Assembly: GCA_033344895.1 (NCBI GenBank)
Contig: JAWPMN010000001.1
Location: 372,001-436,000 of the forward strand
From: Alphaproteobacteria bacterium
Lineage (GTDB): Bacteria > Pseudomonadota > Alphaproteobacteria > UBA8366 > Aestuariispiraceae
Reading direction: 5' to 3'
Length of the DNA stretch: 64,000 nt
Below the pieces are notes generated by a model that saw only the letters and a program-made list of their open reading frames with translations, searched no databases and had not been told where the DNA came from. The position numbers and the translations under genes were made by a program. Position 1 is the stretch's first letter, and the number at the start of each line of letters is the position of its first letter. Shown here piece after piece: positions 50,700 through 58,883 of this stretch.

Positions 50700-51847
50700 G
50701 CAGCCCCCTGGCGATAGGCATCCAGAAGCAATCCATGGAAGTGATGCAGCGCATGTTCCGACAGTCCGGATCCGTTCGGGTCCGACACGATCCAGCCCTG
50801 ATCAAAAGCGGGGGTTTCCATGCCGCGCTGAACCGACTCGCACAGGGCTATGTCCTCCGGCTGCAGCACGTCGTCGATATAACGGATCGCGTCCAGTTCG
50901 GCGGCGTTCGGCTCCGGCTCTTGGAGATAGAAATCGTAGGTTTCGATCGTCCGGTCCACATCGACCGGGATCACGTTCAGGATCAGGAAGTTGCCGCGTC
51001 CGGGATAGCGCATCATGCAGGTGTTCGGCCACAGCCACCATACGGCGTGGTCCTTCACCGTCGCGCCCTCCACCGAATAGGCGCTGTTGGCGGACTTGCC
51101 GGCCTCGGCCATGTGACTGGAATAGATGCCATGGGTGGTGACCTTGTAGGTCTCCATATCCACCAACGTGACAAAGTCCTTATGGGCGGTATGGCAGTGA
51201 TAGCATTCCAGGAAGTTGTCGATGACATTCTTCCAGTTCGACCTGATATCGTAGGTCAGTCGATGGGCAAAGGTCAGGCGCTCCACATCCGGCGCATAAT
51301 GACGGATTTCACCGGCCAGGTCGCCAGTCTGTTCCGCCAGTGACGCCGCATCCGGATCCAGATTGACGTAAACGAAGCCGCAGAACTCCTCGACCTGAAC
51401 CTGGGACAGGCAGATATCTTCGGTCTTGAAGCCTTCCAGCCCCCCGGTTTCGCGCGCGGCACGCAACTTGCCGGCCAGATCGTAGGACCAGGCGTGATAG
51501 GGACAGGTGATCATCCGCGCCTTGCCCGACCCGCTGAGCAGTTGGTGCGCCCGGTGCTTGCAGACATTGTAGAAGGCACGCAAGGCGCCCTGACGGTCGC
51601 GCACAACGGCAATGGGGGACCCGGCGATATCGGCGGTCACATAGCTTCCAGGATCCCGCACAGATTCGGCGTGACACACCCATTGCCAGGACTTCGCAAA
51701 AACCGTCCGGCGCTCATGATCGAACCATTTGCGGCGGGTATAGGCATCCGCATGCAGAGACTTTGTGCTCTGTGGGTTATCCGTATAGCCCGTGCCGATC
51801 CGGCGCAGGTCTTCCGCACCGATATCGATATCCGGCATTGCGCTCAT
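50696..51847 (-). CDS. Rieske non-haem iron oxygenase, quaternary-ammonium (CntA/GbcA-like) type
   Basis: A 383-residue oxygenase alpha subunit. The Rieske cluster ligands are C-K-H near residue 95 and C-P-Y-H near 113. The mononuclear iron site is in D-N-F-L-E-C-Y-H-C-H-T-A-H near 212-224, with the third ligand expected in Q-P-E-D-I-A-L-C-E. Together with the S-G-S-G-K motif between the Rieske pairs, this matches the quaternary-ammonium oxygenase group (carnitine, glycine betaine and stachydrine oxygenases). It should hydroxylate a methyl or backbone carbon of a quaternary amine, releasing formaldehyde or trimethylamine. The reductase gene is not in the window. It is the first gene of the operon. 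Confidence 0.88.
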   Translation of the reverse strand: MSAMPDIDIGAEDLRRIGTGYTDNPQSTKSLHADAYTRRKWFDHERRTVFAKSWQWVCHAESVRDPGSYVTADIAGSPIAVVRDRQGALRAFYNVCKHRAHQLLSGSGKARMITCPYHAWSYDLAGKLRAARETGGLEGFKTEDICLSQVQVEEFCGFVYVNLDPDAASLAEQTGDLAGEIRHYAPDVERLTFAHRLTYDIRSNWKNVIDNFLECYHCHTAHKDFVTLVDMETYKVTTHGIYSSHMAEAGKSANSAYSVEGATVKDHAVWWLWPNTCMMRYPGRGNFLILNVIPVDVDRTIETYDFYLQEPEPNAAELDAIRYIDDVLQPEDIALCESVQRGMETPAFDQGWIVSDPNGSGLSEHALHHFHGLLLDAYRQGAA

Positions 51848-51968
51848 CGCCCAATTCTCCCGATCTGGGTATTGCAGGAACTGTCCGGAGGCCCTCCGGC
51901 ATCCGGAACGATGGGTTCAGAATAGGGGCAGCAAACCCCGCGCACCTAAATAAATTCGCCACCAATCT

Positions 51969-52973
51969 TCACTTTTTCGACGGCACCGGATGCATGGGCC
52001 AGGCGCGATACTCAAACGGGATGCGTCCTTCGATCCGGTCGCTGCGCGGGGTCGTCCGAAAACGGTCGCGATAGGCACGGGCAAAGTATTCCGCACTTTC
52101 AAAGCCGCAGGCCACCGCGACGGACAGGATGCTCATTTCAGTTTGCGTGATCAGCGACCGGCCGCGATCCAACCGGATGTTTCTGTAGTACTGAACCGGC
52201 GAGCACTTCGTATGCGACCGAAACAGCCGCGCCAACTGCCGCTGGGACAGTCCGATCGCATCGGCGATATCCGGAATTGCCAGCGGCACTTCCAGATTGG
52301 CCTCCATCAGCCGGATTGCCTCCCTCAGCGCATCCGGTGTGGTCTGACCGAAGGGGACACGGTTCGTCACGTTCTGCCTCTCGCCCGGCAGACGAATCCG
52401 GTCGTGCAGCACGTAGCGCGCGCAGGCATTCGCCAGTTCCGCGCCATGATCCCGCTCCAGGATGTGCAATGCCAAATCGGTCGACGCCGTCCCGCCCGCG
52501 CAGGTCAGGATCGCATTATGGGCGCAGATGAGTTCCTCCGTGCAGGTGATCTCGGGATAGACCTCCTGGAAGGAATCGATGTGCTCGTAATGGGTCGCAA
52601 CCTTGCCGCCGGTCAGCAATCCCGCGCGGGCCAGCAGGAAGGCCCCGGTGTCGATTCCGCAGATCCGGATGCCCCGGCGCCCCCAGCTCCGAATGGATGC
52701 CATCACGATTTCGCTGTCATAGAACCGTTCCGGCGTCCAGCTGGAGGAGACGACGCCTATGCCGGGTTCGAATGCCCCGACTTCCGACAGGGGCCGTACC
52801 GCCAATTGAACCCCATTGCTGGCCTTCTCATGATCGGCCGTCAGCGCGAACAGTTGCCACGTGTAGTGCGCCACGCCGCTCAGATAGTTGGCGGCACGGA
52901 AGGGGTCGATGAAGGACAGCGTCGCGGCTGCATTGAATCCGGGAACCACGATGACGGCAATCCGCTGGGTCAG
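51969..52973 (-). CDS. GlxA-family AraC-type regulator (CdhR-like), probable CTG start
   Basis: A regulator with an N-terminal DJ-1/class I amidotransferase-like domain (about 1-190) and a C-terminal AraC helix-turn-helix pair (about 235-320; I-A-D-A-I-G-L-S-Q-R-Q-L-A-R-L-F, V-A-C-G-F-E-S-A-E-Y-F). The lost nucleophile in I-D-T-G-A-F-L-L makes it a sensor. The usual first strand is missing if translation starts at GTG 52949; starting at CTG 52973 restores Q-R-I-A-V-I-V-V-P-G-F and sits six bases after a perfect GAGGAGGAG. CdhR, which controls carnitine dehydrogenase in Pseudomonas, is of this type, so it probably activates the operon starting at 51847. Confidence 0.85.
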   Translation of the reverse strand: MTQRIAVIVVPGFNAAATLSFIDPFRAANYLSGVAHYTWQLFALTADHEKASNGVQLAVRPLSEVGAFEPGIGVVSSSWTPERFYDSEIVMASIRSWGRRGIRICGIDTGAFLLARAGLLTGGKVATHYEHIDSFQEVYPEITCTEELICAHNAILTCAGGTASTDLALHILERDHGAELANACARYVLHDRIRLPGERQNVTNRVPFGQTTPDALREAIRLMEANLEVPLAIPDIADAIGLSQRQLARLFRSHTKCSPVQYYRNIRLDRGRSLITQTEMSILSVAVACGFESAEYFARAYRDRFRTTPRSDRIEGRIPFEYRAWPMHPVPSKK

Positions 52974-53113
52974 GGCGCACTCCTCCTCGACACATGCAGC
53001 GATGCCTCAGTATCGCGCCTTTCCGAGCGGAAGGCCAGTAACCGCGCGTCGGCTGCGTTGCTTACGACACAAAATCCGAAGCGGTCTGGCTTGACAAGGA
53101 TCGGCCCGGAATT

Positions 53114-53142
53114 GTTTGCTGTGCGTCAGATGCACAGCAAAC
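53114..53142. promoter_or_regulatory. Perfect palindrome spanning the lysR start codon
   Basis: GTTTGCTGTGC (53114-53124) and GCACAGCAAAC (53132-53142) are perfect inverted 11-bp arms around a seven-base loop. The ATG of the LysR gene (53130-53132) lies in the loop and the first base of the right arm. A TTGACA (53091-53096) upstream is correctly placed for a promoter whose -10 lies inside the left arm. It could be an autoregulatory operator (LysR sites are T-N11-A type) or an mRNA hairpin hiding the start codon. Confidence 0.55.
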
Positions 53143-54005
53143 CACGCCCCTCCCTGGAGAGTTTTCAGGCGCTTCTCGCCGCTGCCGAAACCGGCTCTTT
53201 CTCAGCCGCGGCCGAGGCGCTGAACATTACGCACGGGTCGGTCAGCCGCCGCGTTTCAGCCGTCGAGGCGTGGGCGGGTCGGCCGATCTTTCGGCGGCAT
53301 GGACGCGGCGTTCAGGTGACCCTGGACGGTCAGTCGCTGATCGGTCGGATCGAACAGGCACTTGCCATGCTGGATGACAGTGCCCGGCTCGCCGAACGAG
53401 ACGACGAGCTCGACATTGTGCGGGTCAGCGTGGTTCCGTCCTTTGCCCGCCTGTGGCTGTTGCCCAACACCCCGGCCCTGGAAGGCATGCCCCAGGACCT
53501 CGTCCTGGACATCGACATCAGCTACCGCGTGGCCTCCCTGTCCGAATCCCGGATCGCCATCCGCCACGGACGCGGCCATTGGCCCGGCGTTTCTGTCACG
53601 CCGCTGTTTCAGGAAAGGCTGATACCCGTCGCAGCCCCGGACATTGCCGACAATCTGCGCGGCAGTTCCCCGGACCGGGTACTGGATTACCCGTTGATCC
53701 TGGATTCGCCGGACAGCATTTGGAAGATCTGGTTTGCCAGTTGTGATATCGATTATGCCCGGCGCCCGCAGGATCGGACCTTTGCCGATTACGACATGAC
53801 CCTGCTGGCGGCCGCTCAGGGTCTGGGCATTGCCATGTTGAGGGATCCATTCGGCCGGCAGGTTTGCGACAGCTACGGACTTCGCCCAGTTTCCGACCAT
53901 CAGGCGGACAATCTGGACCGCTTCTTCCTTGTCACCCGTCTGGGTCATCGCAGCGACGCCACGGAACGGCTGTCGGAAAGGCTTATTGCTCTCACCGCGT
54001 CCTGA
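53130..54005 (+). CDS. LysR-family transcriptional regulator
   Basis: A 291-residue LysR-type regulator. The helix-turn-helix spans about residues 6-64 (F-Q-A-L-L-A-A-A-E-T-G-S-F-S-A-A-A-E-A-L), followed by an effector domain with V-V-P-S-F-A-R-L-W-L-L-P near 95, a GcvA-like pattern. The ATG at 53130 is the first plausible start; no ribosome-binding site precedes it, and the promoter-like TTGACA ends only 33 bases upstream, so the mRNA may be leaderless. The long open frame upstream is read antisense through the GlxA-type gene and is not real. The target is unknown. Confidence 0.88.
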   Translation: MHSKPRPSLESFQALLAAAETGSFSAAAEALNITHGSVSRRVSAVEAWAGRPIFRRHGRGVQVTLDGQSLIGRIEQALAMLDDSARLAERDDELDIVRVSVVPSFARLWLLPNTPALEGMPQDLVLDIDISYRVASLSESRIAIRHGRGHWPGVSVTPLFQERLIPVAAPDIADNLRGSSPDRVLDYPLILDSPDSIWKIWFASCDIDYARRPQDRTFADYDMTLLAAAQGLGIAMLRDPFGRQVCDSYGLRPVSDHQADNLDRFFLVTRLGHRSDATERLSERLIALTAS

Positions 54006-54172
54006 TCCGGGGCACGGTTCATGCGTTTTCCTCATCCGGACTGATGTGCATGAGATACACATCTGACTGCAACATATCGCCATAGCTTCAGCGAAGCCAC
54101 TTTGAGAGAGATGAGGCCTCTCGTCGGCCTGATCGGGTCGGCCGCAGCATGTCGCAGCAATGGAGAAACATT

Positions 54173-54580
54173 ATGCCGGAGGTTGCCAAGGGGTCCTGCC
54201 TGTGTGGTGCGGTTCGCTTCAGCGTTCCGCAGACCTTCCCCGTCGCCTATTTCTGCCATTGCGCCCAATGCAGAAAGATCACCGGAACCGCCTACGCGTC
54301 CAATCTGTTCGCGGATCCGGCCGGTTTCGTTTGGATGTCCGGTGAGGATCGCATTCAACGCTTCGATCATCCGTCTCGCGGGTTCACCAAGGCATTCTGC
54401 CGCGACTGCGGATCGGGCATTCCCTATCTGAACAGTGCCGGCACCAGAATGGTCGTTCCGGCGGGTTCACTGGATACGGAACCCGACATCGGGGCGGCGG
54501 ACAGGATTTTCTGGGACGACCGCGCTGACTGGTGCGATATCGTCGATCTGGCGCCGCACCATTGCGGGTTCCCGGACTAA
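54173..54580 (+). CDS. GFA-family zinc protein (glutathione-dependent formaldehyde-activating enzyme-like)
   Basis: A 135-residue protein of the GFA/CENP-V family. The zinc-binding cysteines are in G-S-C-L-C-G-A-V-R-F near residue 8, C-H-C-A-Q-C-R-K near 28 and F-C-R-D-C-G-S near 80. Start 54173 is favoured by GGAG seven bases upstream over the ATG at 54149. Characterised members speed the reaction of formaldehyde with glutathione; most are uncharacterised. A link to formaldehyde released by the nearby demethylating oxygenase is possible, but the gene is in a different unit. Confidence 0.85.
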   Translation: MPEVAKGSCLCGAVRFSVPQTFPVAYFCHCAQCRKITGTAYASNLFADPAGFVWMSGEDRIQRFDHPSRGFTKAFCRDCGSGIPYLNSAGTRMVVPAGSLDTEPDIGAADRIFWDDRADWCDIVDLAPHHCGFPD

Positions 54581-54612
54581 CCTCTCTCCTCCTTTCGCCA
54601 AAGGAAACAGCA

Positions 54613-54816
54613 ATGCCCTATGTCAACGTCCAGATCACCGCCGGTGTGACGCGTCAGCAGAAATCGGAAATGGTGCGCCAGATCACCGACACGCTGGTCA
54701 CGGTCCTGAACAAGTCGCCCGAACACATCCACATCGTGCTGCAGGAGATTGAGGAACAGGACTGGGGCTATGCGGGCATGCTGACCGACGAATGGAAGGC
54801 GCAGCGGTCAGGATAA
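54613..54816 (+). CDS. Tautomerase-family protein (4-oxalocrotonate tautomerase-like)
   Basis: A 67-residue small tautomerase. After the initiator Met, the catalytic N-terminal proline is present (M-P-Y-V-N-V-Q-I-T-A-G-V), and the helix and second strand (I-T-D-T-L-V-T-V-L-N-K-S-P-E-H-I-H-I-V-L-Q-E-I) match the family. A clear AAGGAAA ribosome site precedes it. It follows the GFA gene by 32 bases and ends nine bases inside the convergent CitE-like gene. Substrate unknown. Confidence 0.9.
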   Translation: MPYVNVQITAGVTRQQKSEMVRQITDTLVTVLNKSPEHIHIVLQEIEEQDWGYAGMLTDEWKAQRSG

Positions 54817-55689
54817 CCGGCGGTTCGGCGGCAAACCAGCCCGACCCAGAAGCTTTTCCGCCTGTCTCAGATGCGGCCGGTCGAGCATTTTCCCGTCCAA
54901 CCGGGCGACGCCGTCCCCCGCCGCGGCCATGGCATCGACGACCTGTTTCGCCCAGGTAATCTGATCCTCTGTCGGCGCAAAAGCCCGGTGGATCGGATCA
55001 ATCTGCACCGGATGGATCGCCAGCTTGCCGTCGAACCCGCAGGCCGAGGCGGCCAATGCCTCCGCGTTCAGTCCGGGCTCGTCACGAAAATTGGTGAACA
55101 CCGCGTCAATGGCCGCGACGCCGGCGGCCTTCGCGGCGAACAGCATGGTGTCCCTGGCAAACCGGAAGGGCGAATGATAGGCACCATCCGTTGCCCTGTT
55201 GGCGACGGCACCAAGGTCGGCGGCCAGATCCTCGCCGCCCCATGCCATCCCCATGAGACGCGAATGAGACCAGTCTTCTTGCATGAGGGCCCGGACCGCG
55301 CGCACCGTCTCCGTGGCAATCGCCAGGATCCCGCACTCCGCCTCTAGGGCATGGCGGGTCATGACGTCCGACAGCGCATCGATATCGTCACGCCCTTCGC
55401 ATTTCGGCAGGACATAGCCGGCCGGCCCGGCAGCGGCCGTGGCAGCTATATCCGCCTCGACCATGCCGGTTTCCAACGCGTTGACCCGAACGAAACGCGG
55501 CATCGGCGCGGGCCGTTTCAGGAACTCGGCAACTATGGTCCGGGCGGCGTCCTTCATTTCCGGCCCGACCGCGTCCTCCAGATCGAGGATCAGCGCACCG
55601 GCACCGCTCTCCAACGCCTTTTCCATCTTGCGCTCACTGTCGCCCGGTACGAAGAGGTAACTCAGGATCTGCACGGTGGACTCCGTCAT
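54808..55689 (-). CDS. HpcH/HpaI-family CoA ester lyase (CitE/CLYBL-like)
   Basis: A 293-residue aldolase-fold lyase related to citrate lyase beta, malyl-CoA lyase and citramalyl-CoA lyase. Family segments are L-F-V-P-G-D-S-E-R-K-M-E-K-A near residue 13, L-I-L-D-L-E-D-A-V, R-V-N-A-L-E-T-G with the substrate-binding Arg, the metal ligand Glu in A-I-A-T-E-T-V, and D-E-P-G-L-N near 205. It would cleave a 3-hydroxyacyl-CoA-type ester such as 3-methylmalyl-, citramalyl- or HMG-CoA, giving acetyl-CoA or a similar product. It is the last gene of the carboxylase operon, following the SDR by 18 bases. Confidence 0.88.
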   Translation of the reverse strand: MTESTVQILSYLFVPGDSERKMEKALESGAGALILDLEDAVGPEMKDAARTIVAEFLKRPAPMPRFVRVNALETGMVEADIAATAAAGPAGYVLPKCEGRDDIDALSDVMTRHALEAECGILAIATETVRAVRALMQEDWSHSRLMGMAWGGEDLAADLGAVANRATDGAYHSPFRFARDTMLFAAKAAGVAAIDAVFTNFRDEPGLNAEALAASACGFDGKLAIHPVQIDPIHRAFAPTEDQITWAKQVVDAMAAAGDGVARLDGKMLDRPHLRQAEKLLGRAGLPPNRRLS

Positions 55690-55707
55690 CGATCTAAGGT
55701 CGTTTCA

Positions 55708-56472
55708 CTATAGGGCCGAAATTCCGCCGGTCACGGAGATGGTCTGACCCGTGATCCTGGCCGCCGCAGGACTGGCCAGAAATACGGCCAGTGCCGCCAG
55801 ATCCTCCGACTCAACGACGCCCAGATCGGCCATCGTCTCCGCCTTTGAGAACAGTTTCCGCGCAAACGGGTTTGCCATCAGCGTTTCGTACAATGGCGTG
55901 TCGCGCACCACCGACGGGGTCAGGCAGTTGACGCGGATTTTCTGGCGCTTGGCTTCGATTGCCATGCCGCGACAGAACATGGCGATGCCCCCCATTGCCG
56001 CACCGATGGCGACTTCGCCCGGTGTCGCGATCTTGCCGGCATCGGACGCAACGCACAGGATTGCCCCGCCGCCGGCCGCGGCCATGACGGGGTAGACTGC
56101 GCGACACGGTGTGATCACCGGCGCCAGCGTATTGGTCACGTCCGCCATCAGTTCCGCCGTCGGGATATCCTTCAGCAGACGCGGCATCGGATCGCCCCCG
56201 GCACAAGACAGCAGGACATCGATACCGCCCATGCGGTCCGCCGCCTCGGCGACGATACGATCCGCGTCATCCGGATTGCCTGCATCGCCATGCACGAAAC
56301 CGGCTGCGGTATTGTCCAATGCGTCCAGCGCGGCCGCGCCGCGCTCCGCTTTCCGGCCCGCCAAGGTGACCGCGCCGGCGCCTTCGGCCAGCATTCGGCG
56401 GGCGGAGGCTAGCCCGATGCCCGAGGTGCCGCCGACCACGAGAATTCGCAATCCTTCAAGCGGACCCGTCAT
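55708..56472 (-). CDS. SDR-family oxidoreductase
   Basis: A 254-residue SDR. The cofactor motif is V-V-G-G-T-S-G-I-G-L-A near residue 13, and S-C-A-G-G lies in the middle. The catalytic tetrad is unusual: the Ser is in C-V-A-S-D-A-G, but the normal Tyr-x-x-x-Lys is not evident (A-A-M-G-G-I-A-M occupies that place), so it may be catalytically changed. Start 56472 overlaps the MaoC stop codon (ATGA). It is the fourth gene of the carboxylase operon. Confidence 0.82.
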   Translation of the reverse strand: MTGPLEGLRILVVGGTSGIGLASARRMLAEGAGAVTLAGRKAERGAAALDALDNTAAGFVHGDAGNPDDADRIVAEAADRMGGIDVLLSCAGGDPMPRLLKDIPTAELMADVTNTLAPVITPCRAVYPVMAAAGGGAILCVASDAGKIATPGEVAIGAAMGGIAMFCRGMAIEAKRQKIRVNCLTPSVVRDTPLYETLMANPFARKLFSKAETMADLGVVESEDLAALAVFLASPAAARITGQTISVTGGISAL

Positions 56473-56933
56473 GCCCTGGGCTCCGCCGGTCGCTTCATCA
56501 TCAGCGCCGCGCGATCGCAGACACCGCACAACGCCCCGTCCTGATTGAAGCATTCATGGCGCAAGGTCACGATCCCCTCCGTCGGTCGAGACTTGCTCTC
56601 ACGCTTGGCGATCACGGTCGTACGCATCCGGATCGTGTCACCCTCGAAAAGCGGATGCGGAAACTTCACTTCGCTCATGCCCAGATTGGCAACCGTGGTC
56701 CCGAAGGTCGTGTCATTGACCGTCATGCCGACCATGCATCCCAGGGTCAGCAGCGAATTGACCAAGGGCCGTCCCCAGACCGATTTCGCGGCGGCATGCG
56801 CGTCGATGTGAACCGGTTGCGTGTTCATCGTAAGCAGAGAGAACCAGCGATTGTCCGTCTCGGTAATCGTCCGCGTCCACTCATGATCGAAGACCATGCC
56901 CTCTTCGAATTCCTCATACCACAGGCCAGCCAT
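56469..56933 (-). CDS. MaoC-family hydratase/dehydratase
   Basis: A 154-residue single hot-dog-fold protein of the MaoC family. The hydratase motif D-N-R-W-F-S-L-L-T-M-N-T-Q-P-V-H-I-D near residue 27 supplies the catalytic Asp and His. R-P-L-V-N-S-L-L-T-L helps shape the acyl pocket. It would hydrate an enoyl-CoA, plausibly the carboxylated product of the adjacent biotin carboxylase. Start and stop overlap neighbouring genes (TGATG and ATGA). Position suggests the step after carboxylation; this is inference. Confidence 0.88.
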   Translation of the reverse strand: MAGLWYEEFEEGMVFDHEWTRTITETDNRWFSLLTMNTQPVHIDAHAAAKSVWGRPLVNSLLTLGCMVGMTVNDTTFGTTVANLGMSEVKFPHPLFEGDTIRMRTTVIAKRESKSRPTEGIVTLRHECFNQDGALCGVCDRAALMMKRPAEPRA

Positions 56934-58879
56934 CAGTCCGTCTCCTCCACTTCGACAAGCAGGGTTTTCGCCGCAACACTGGCACCGGCCGAAGCCGAAA
57001 GCCGGGCAATTCTTCCGTCATGGGGTGCGGTCAAGGTGTGCACCAGCTTCATCGCCTCCATGACCAGCAGCGGCTGGCCCTTGGCAACAACCTCCCCTTC
57101 GGCAACCAGTACCTCGGTGATCAATCCAGTCAGCGGGGCCTGAATTGCCCCTTCGGCCGTACTTTCGGATGGGGTCGCCATGCGTGCCTCGGCAAGGGGC
57201 CGCAGCGTCAGCGCAATGGACATCCCGCCATCCGCGGCGTGGGCGGCGCCATCCCTGAGGCTCAATCCCGCCGGCGGCGCGCCCAGCGCAATTGTCCGCG
57301 CGCCATCCGACACAGCCGGATCCGCACCGAAATGCACCACGATTTCAGCCGTGCCATAGTCGTCTTCGACATGGACCGGCGCCCGGCCCGGCATGCAGCG
57401 TCCGCCGACCCGGAAACCGTCATTGCGATCGGCCCCCTGCGTCGTACCGGTCAGGAGGGCCATCGCCGCGTGACCGCGCAGGCGCAACAGCCGGTCATGG
57501 TCAGGCTGCCATCCGTCAGGGAAGTTGGTTGCCAGAAATCCGGTCGTCGCCTCTCCCTTCCGAAAAGCGGGGGCGGCAAGGCAATCTGCCAGAAAGCCCA
57601 GATTGCTGCCGATACCATCCAGAACCGTGCCCGCGACACCTTTCGCCAAACGATCAAGCGCAGCAGCCCGGTCCGGCCCATGGGCGATCAGCTTCGCAAG
57701 CATGCTGTCGTAATGGCTGGACACATCCGTCCCGTTTGCAACTCCCGTATCAAGTCTCAGCCCCGGAGGAATCTCAAAGGTCTCGACACGGCCGGTAGCC
57801 GGAAGAAAGCCCGTTTCCGGCCGTTCCGCGTTGATCCGGACTTCGATGGCATGGCCCTTCGGTCGAATCTGATCCTGAGACAGCGGCAGCGGCAGTCCCG
57901 CCGCCTGACGCAATTGCCATTCGACAAGGTCGACGCCGCAAATGGCCTCCGTCACCGGATGTTCGACCTGCAGCCGGGTGTTCATTTCCAGGAAGTACGG
58001 ACTGTCATCGCCCGCCTGCATGACGAACTCCACCGTACCCGCCCCGGCGTAACCGATCGCGGAGGCCAGCTTCGTCGCATGGTCGAAAAGGGCGTCCCGG
58101 ACAGAAACCGGCAGGTTCGGCGCCGGCGCCTCCTCTATCACCTTCTGATGGTTGCGCTGAACGGAGCAATCCCGCTCGTAAAAATGCAGAACGCCACCGG
58201 CGCCATCGCCAAAAATCTGTACCTCGAGATGCCGCGGCTCCTGAATGAGTTTCTCCAGAAATACCGTCGCGTCCCCGAAGGATGTGGCAGCCTCCGACCG
58301 GGCGGCGGCGAGCGCCTGCGGCAGATCTTCCGGGCACGCGGCCTGGCGCATGCCGCGCCCGCCGCCCCCGGCGCTGGCCTTCACCAGAACCGGATAACCG
58401 ATCTCCGCCGCCGCCGTCGCCAGTTCCTCGTCCGACGCATCGATGCCATCAAACCCGGGCACGACCGGCACACCGGCTTCCCGAGCGACCCTGCGGGCGG
58501 CGATCTTGGATCCCATGGTCTCAACGGCACGGGAATCCGGCCCGACGAAGGCAAGGCCGGCAGTCTCAACCGCGCGAACAAAGCCGGGGTTTTCAGACAG
58601 GAAGCCATAACCCGGATGGATCGCGTCCGCCCCGCCGGCACGGGCCGCCGCCAGGATTGCCTCGATCTTCAGATAGCTTTCCCCAGCCGGTGCCGGGCCG
58701 ATGCGATGGGCCTCGTCGGCCATCGCGACATGCAGGGCGTCAGCATCGGCGTCTGAATAGACCGCGACGGCGCGCAGCCCCAGCCGGCGGCACGTCCGGA
58801 TGATCCGGCAAGCGATCTCTCCACGGTTTGCGATCAGAACCGATCGGATCGGATTGGAGGCTGTCAGAAACTCGGTCAT
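56933..58879 (-). CDS. Biotin-dependent acyl-CoA carboxylase, alpha subunit (methylcrotonyl-CoA carboxylase type)
   Basis: A 648-residue protein joining biotin carboxylase (about 10-455), a linker and a C-terminal biotin carrier domain. The ATP-grasp loop is V-K-A-S-A-G-G-G-G-R-G-M near 178, the bicarbonate/catalytic site is in E-M-N-T-R-L-Q-V-E-H, and biotin is attached at the Lys of V-M-E-A-M-K-L-V near 608. Start 58879 (M-T-E-F-L-T-A) is used rather than the longer frame into the upstream gene. It lies five bases after the beta-subunit stop. The type of partner subunit suggests 3-methylcrotonyl-CoA or a related branched enoyl-CoA. Confidence 0.9.
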   Translation of the reverse strand: MTEFLTASNPIRSVLIANRGEIACRIIRTCRRLGLRAVAVYSDADADALHVAMADEAHRIGPAPAGESYLKIEAILAAARAGGADAIHPGYGFLSENPGFVRAVETAGLAFVGPDSRAVETMGSKIAARRVAREAGVPVVPGFDGIDASDEELATAAAEIGYPVLVKASAGGGGRGMRQAACPEDLPQALAAARSEAATSFGDATVFLEKLIQEPRHLEVQIFGDGAGGVLHFYERDCSVQRNHQKVIEEAPAPNLPVSVRDALFDHATKLASAIGYAGAGTVEFVMQAGDDSPYFLEMNTRLQVEHPVTEAICGVDLVEWQLRQAAGLPLPLSQDQIRPKGHAIEVRINAERPETGFLPATGRVETFEIPPGLRLDTGVANGTDVSSHYDSMLAKLIAHGPDRAAALDRLAKGVAGTVLDGIGSNLGFLADCLAAPAFRKGEATTGFLATNFPDGWQPDHDRLLRLRGHAAMALLTGTTQGADRNDGFRVGGRCMPGRAPVHVEDDYGTAEIVVHFGADPAVSDGARTIALGAPPAGLSLRDGAAHAADGGMSIALTLRPLAEARMATPSESTAEGAIQAPLTGLITEVLVAEGEVVAKGQPLLVMEAMKLVHTLTAPHDGRIARLSASAGASVAAKTLLVEVEETD

Positions 58880-58883
58880 GCGA

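Noticed and set aside
51885-51899. CCGGAG-GCC-CTCCGG hairpin between the Rieske oxygenase and its regulator
   Set aside because: The stem is short and has no T-tract on either strand; such GC palindromes occur by chance in this DNA, so neither terminator nor operator is claimed.
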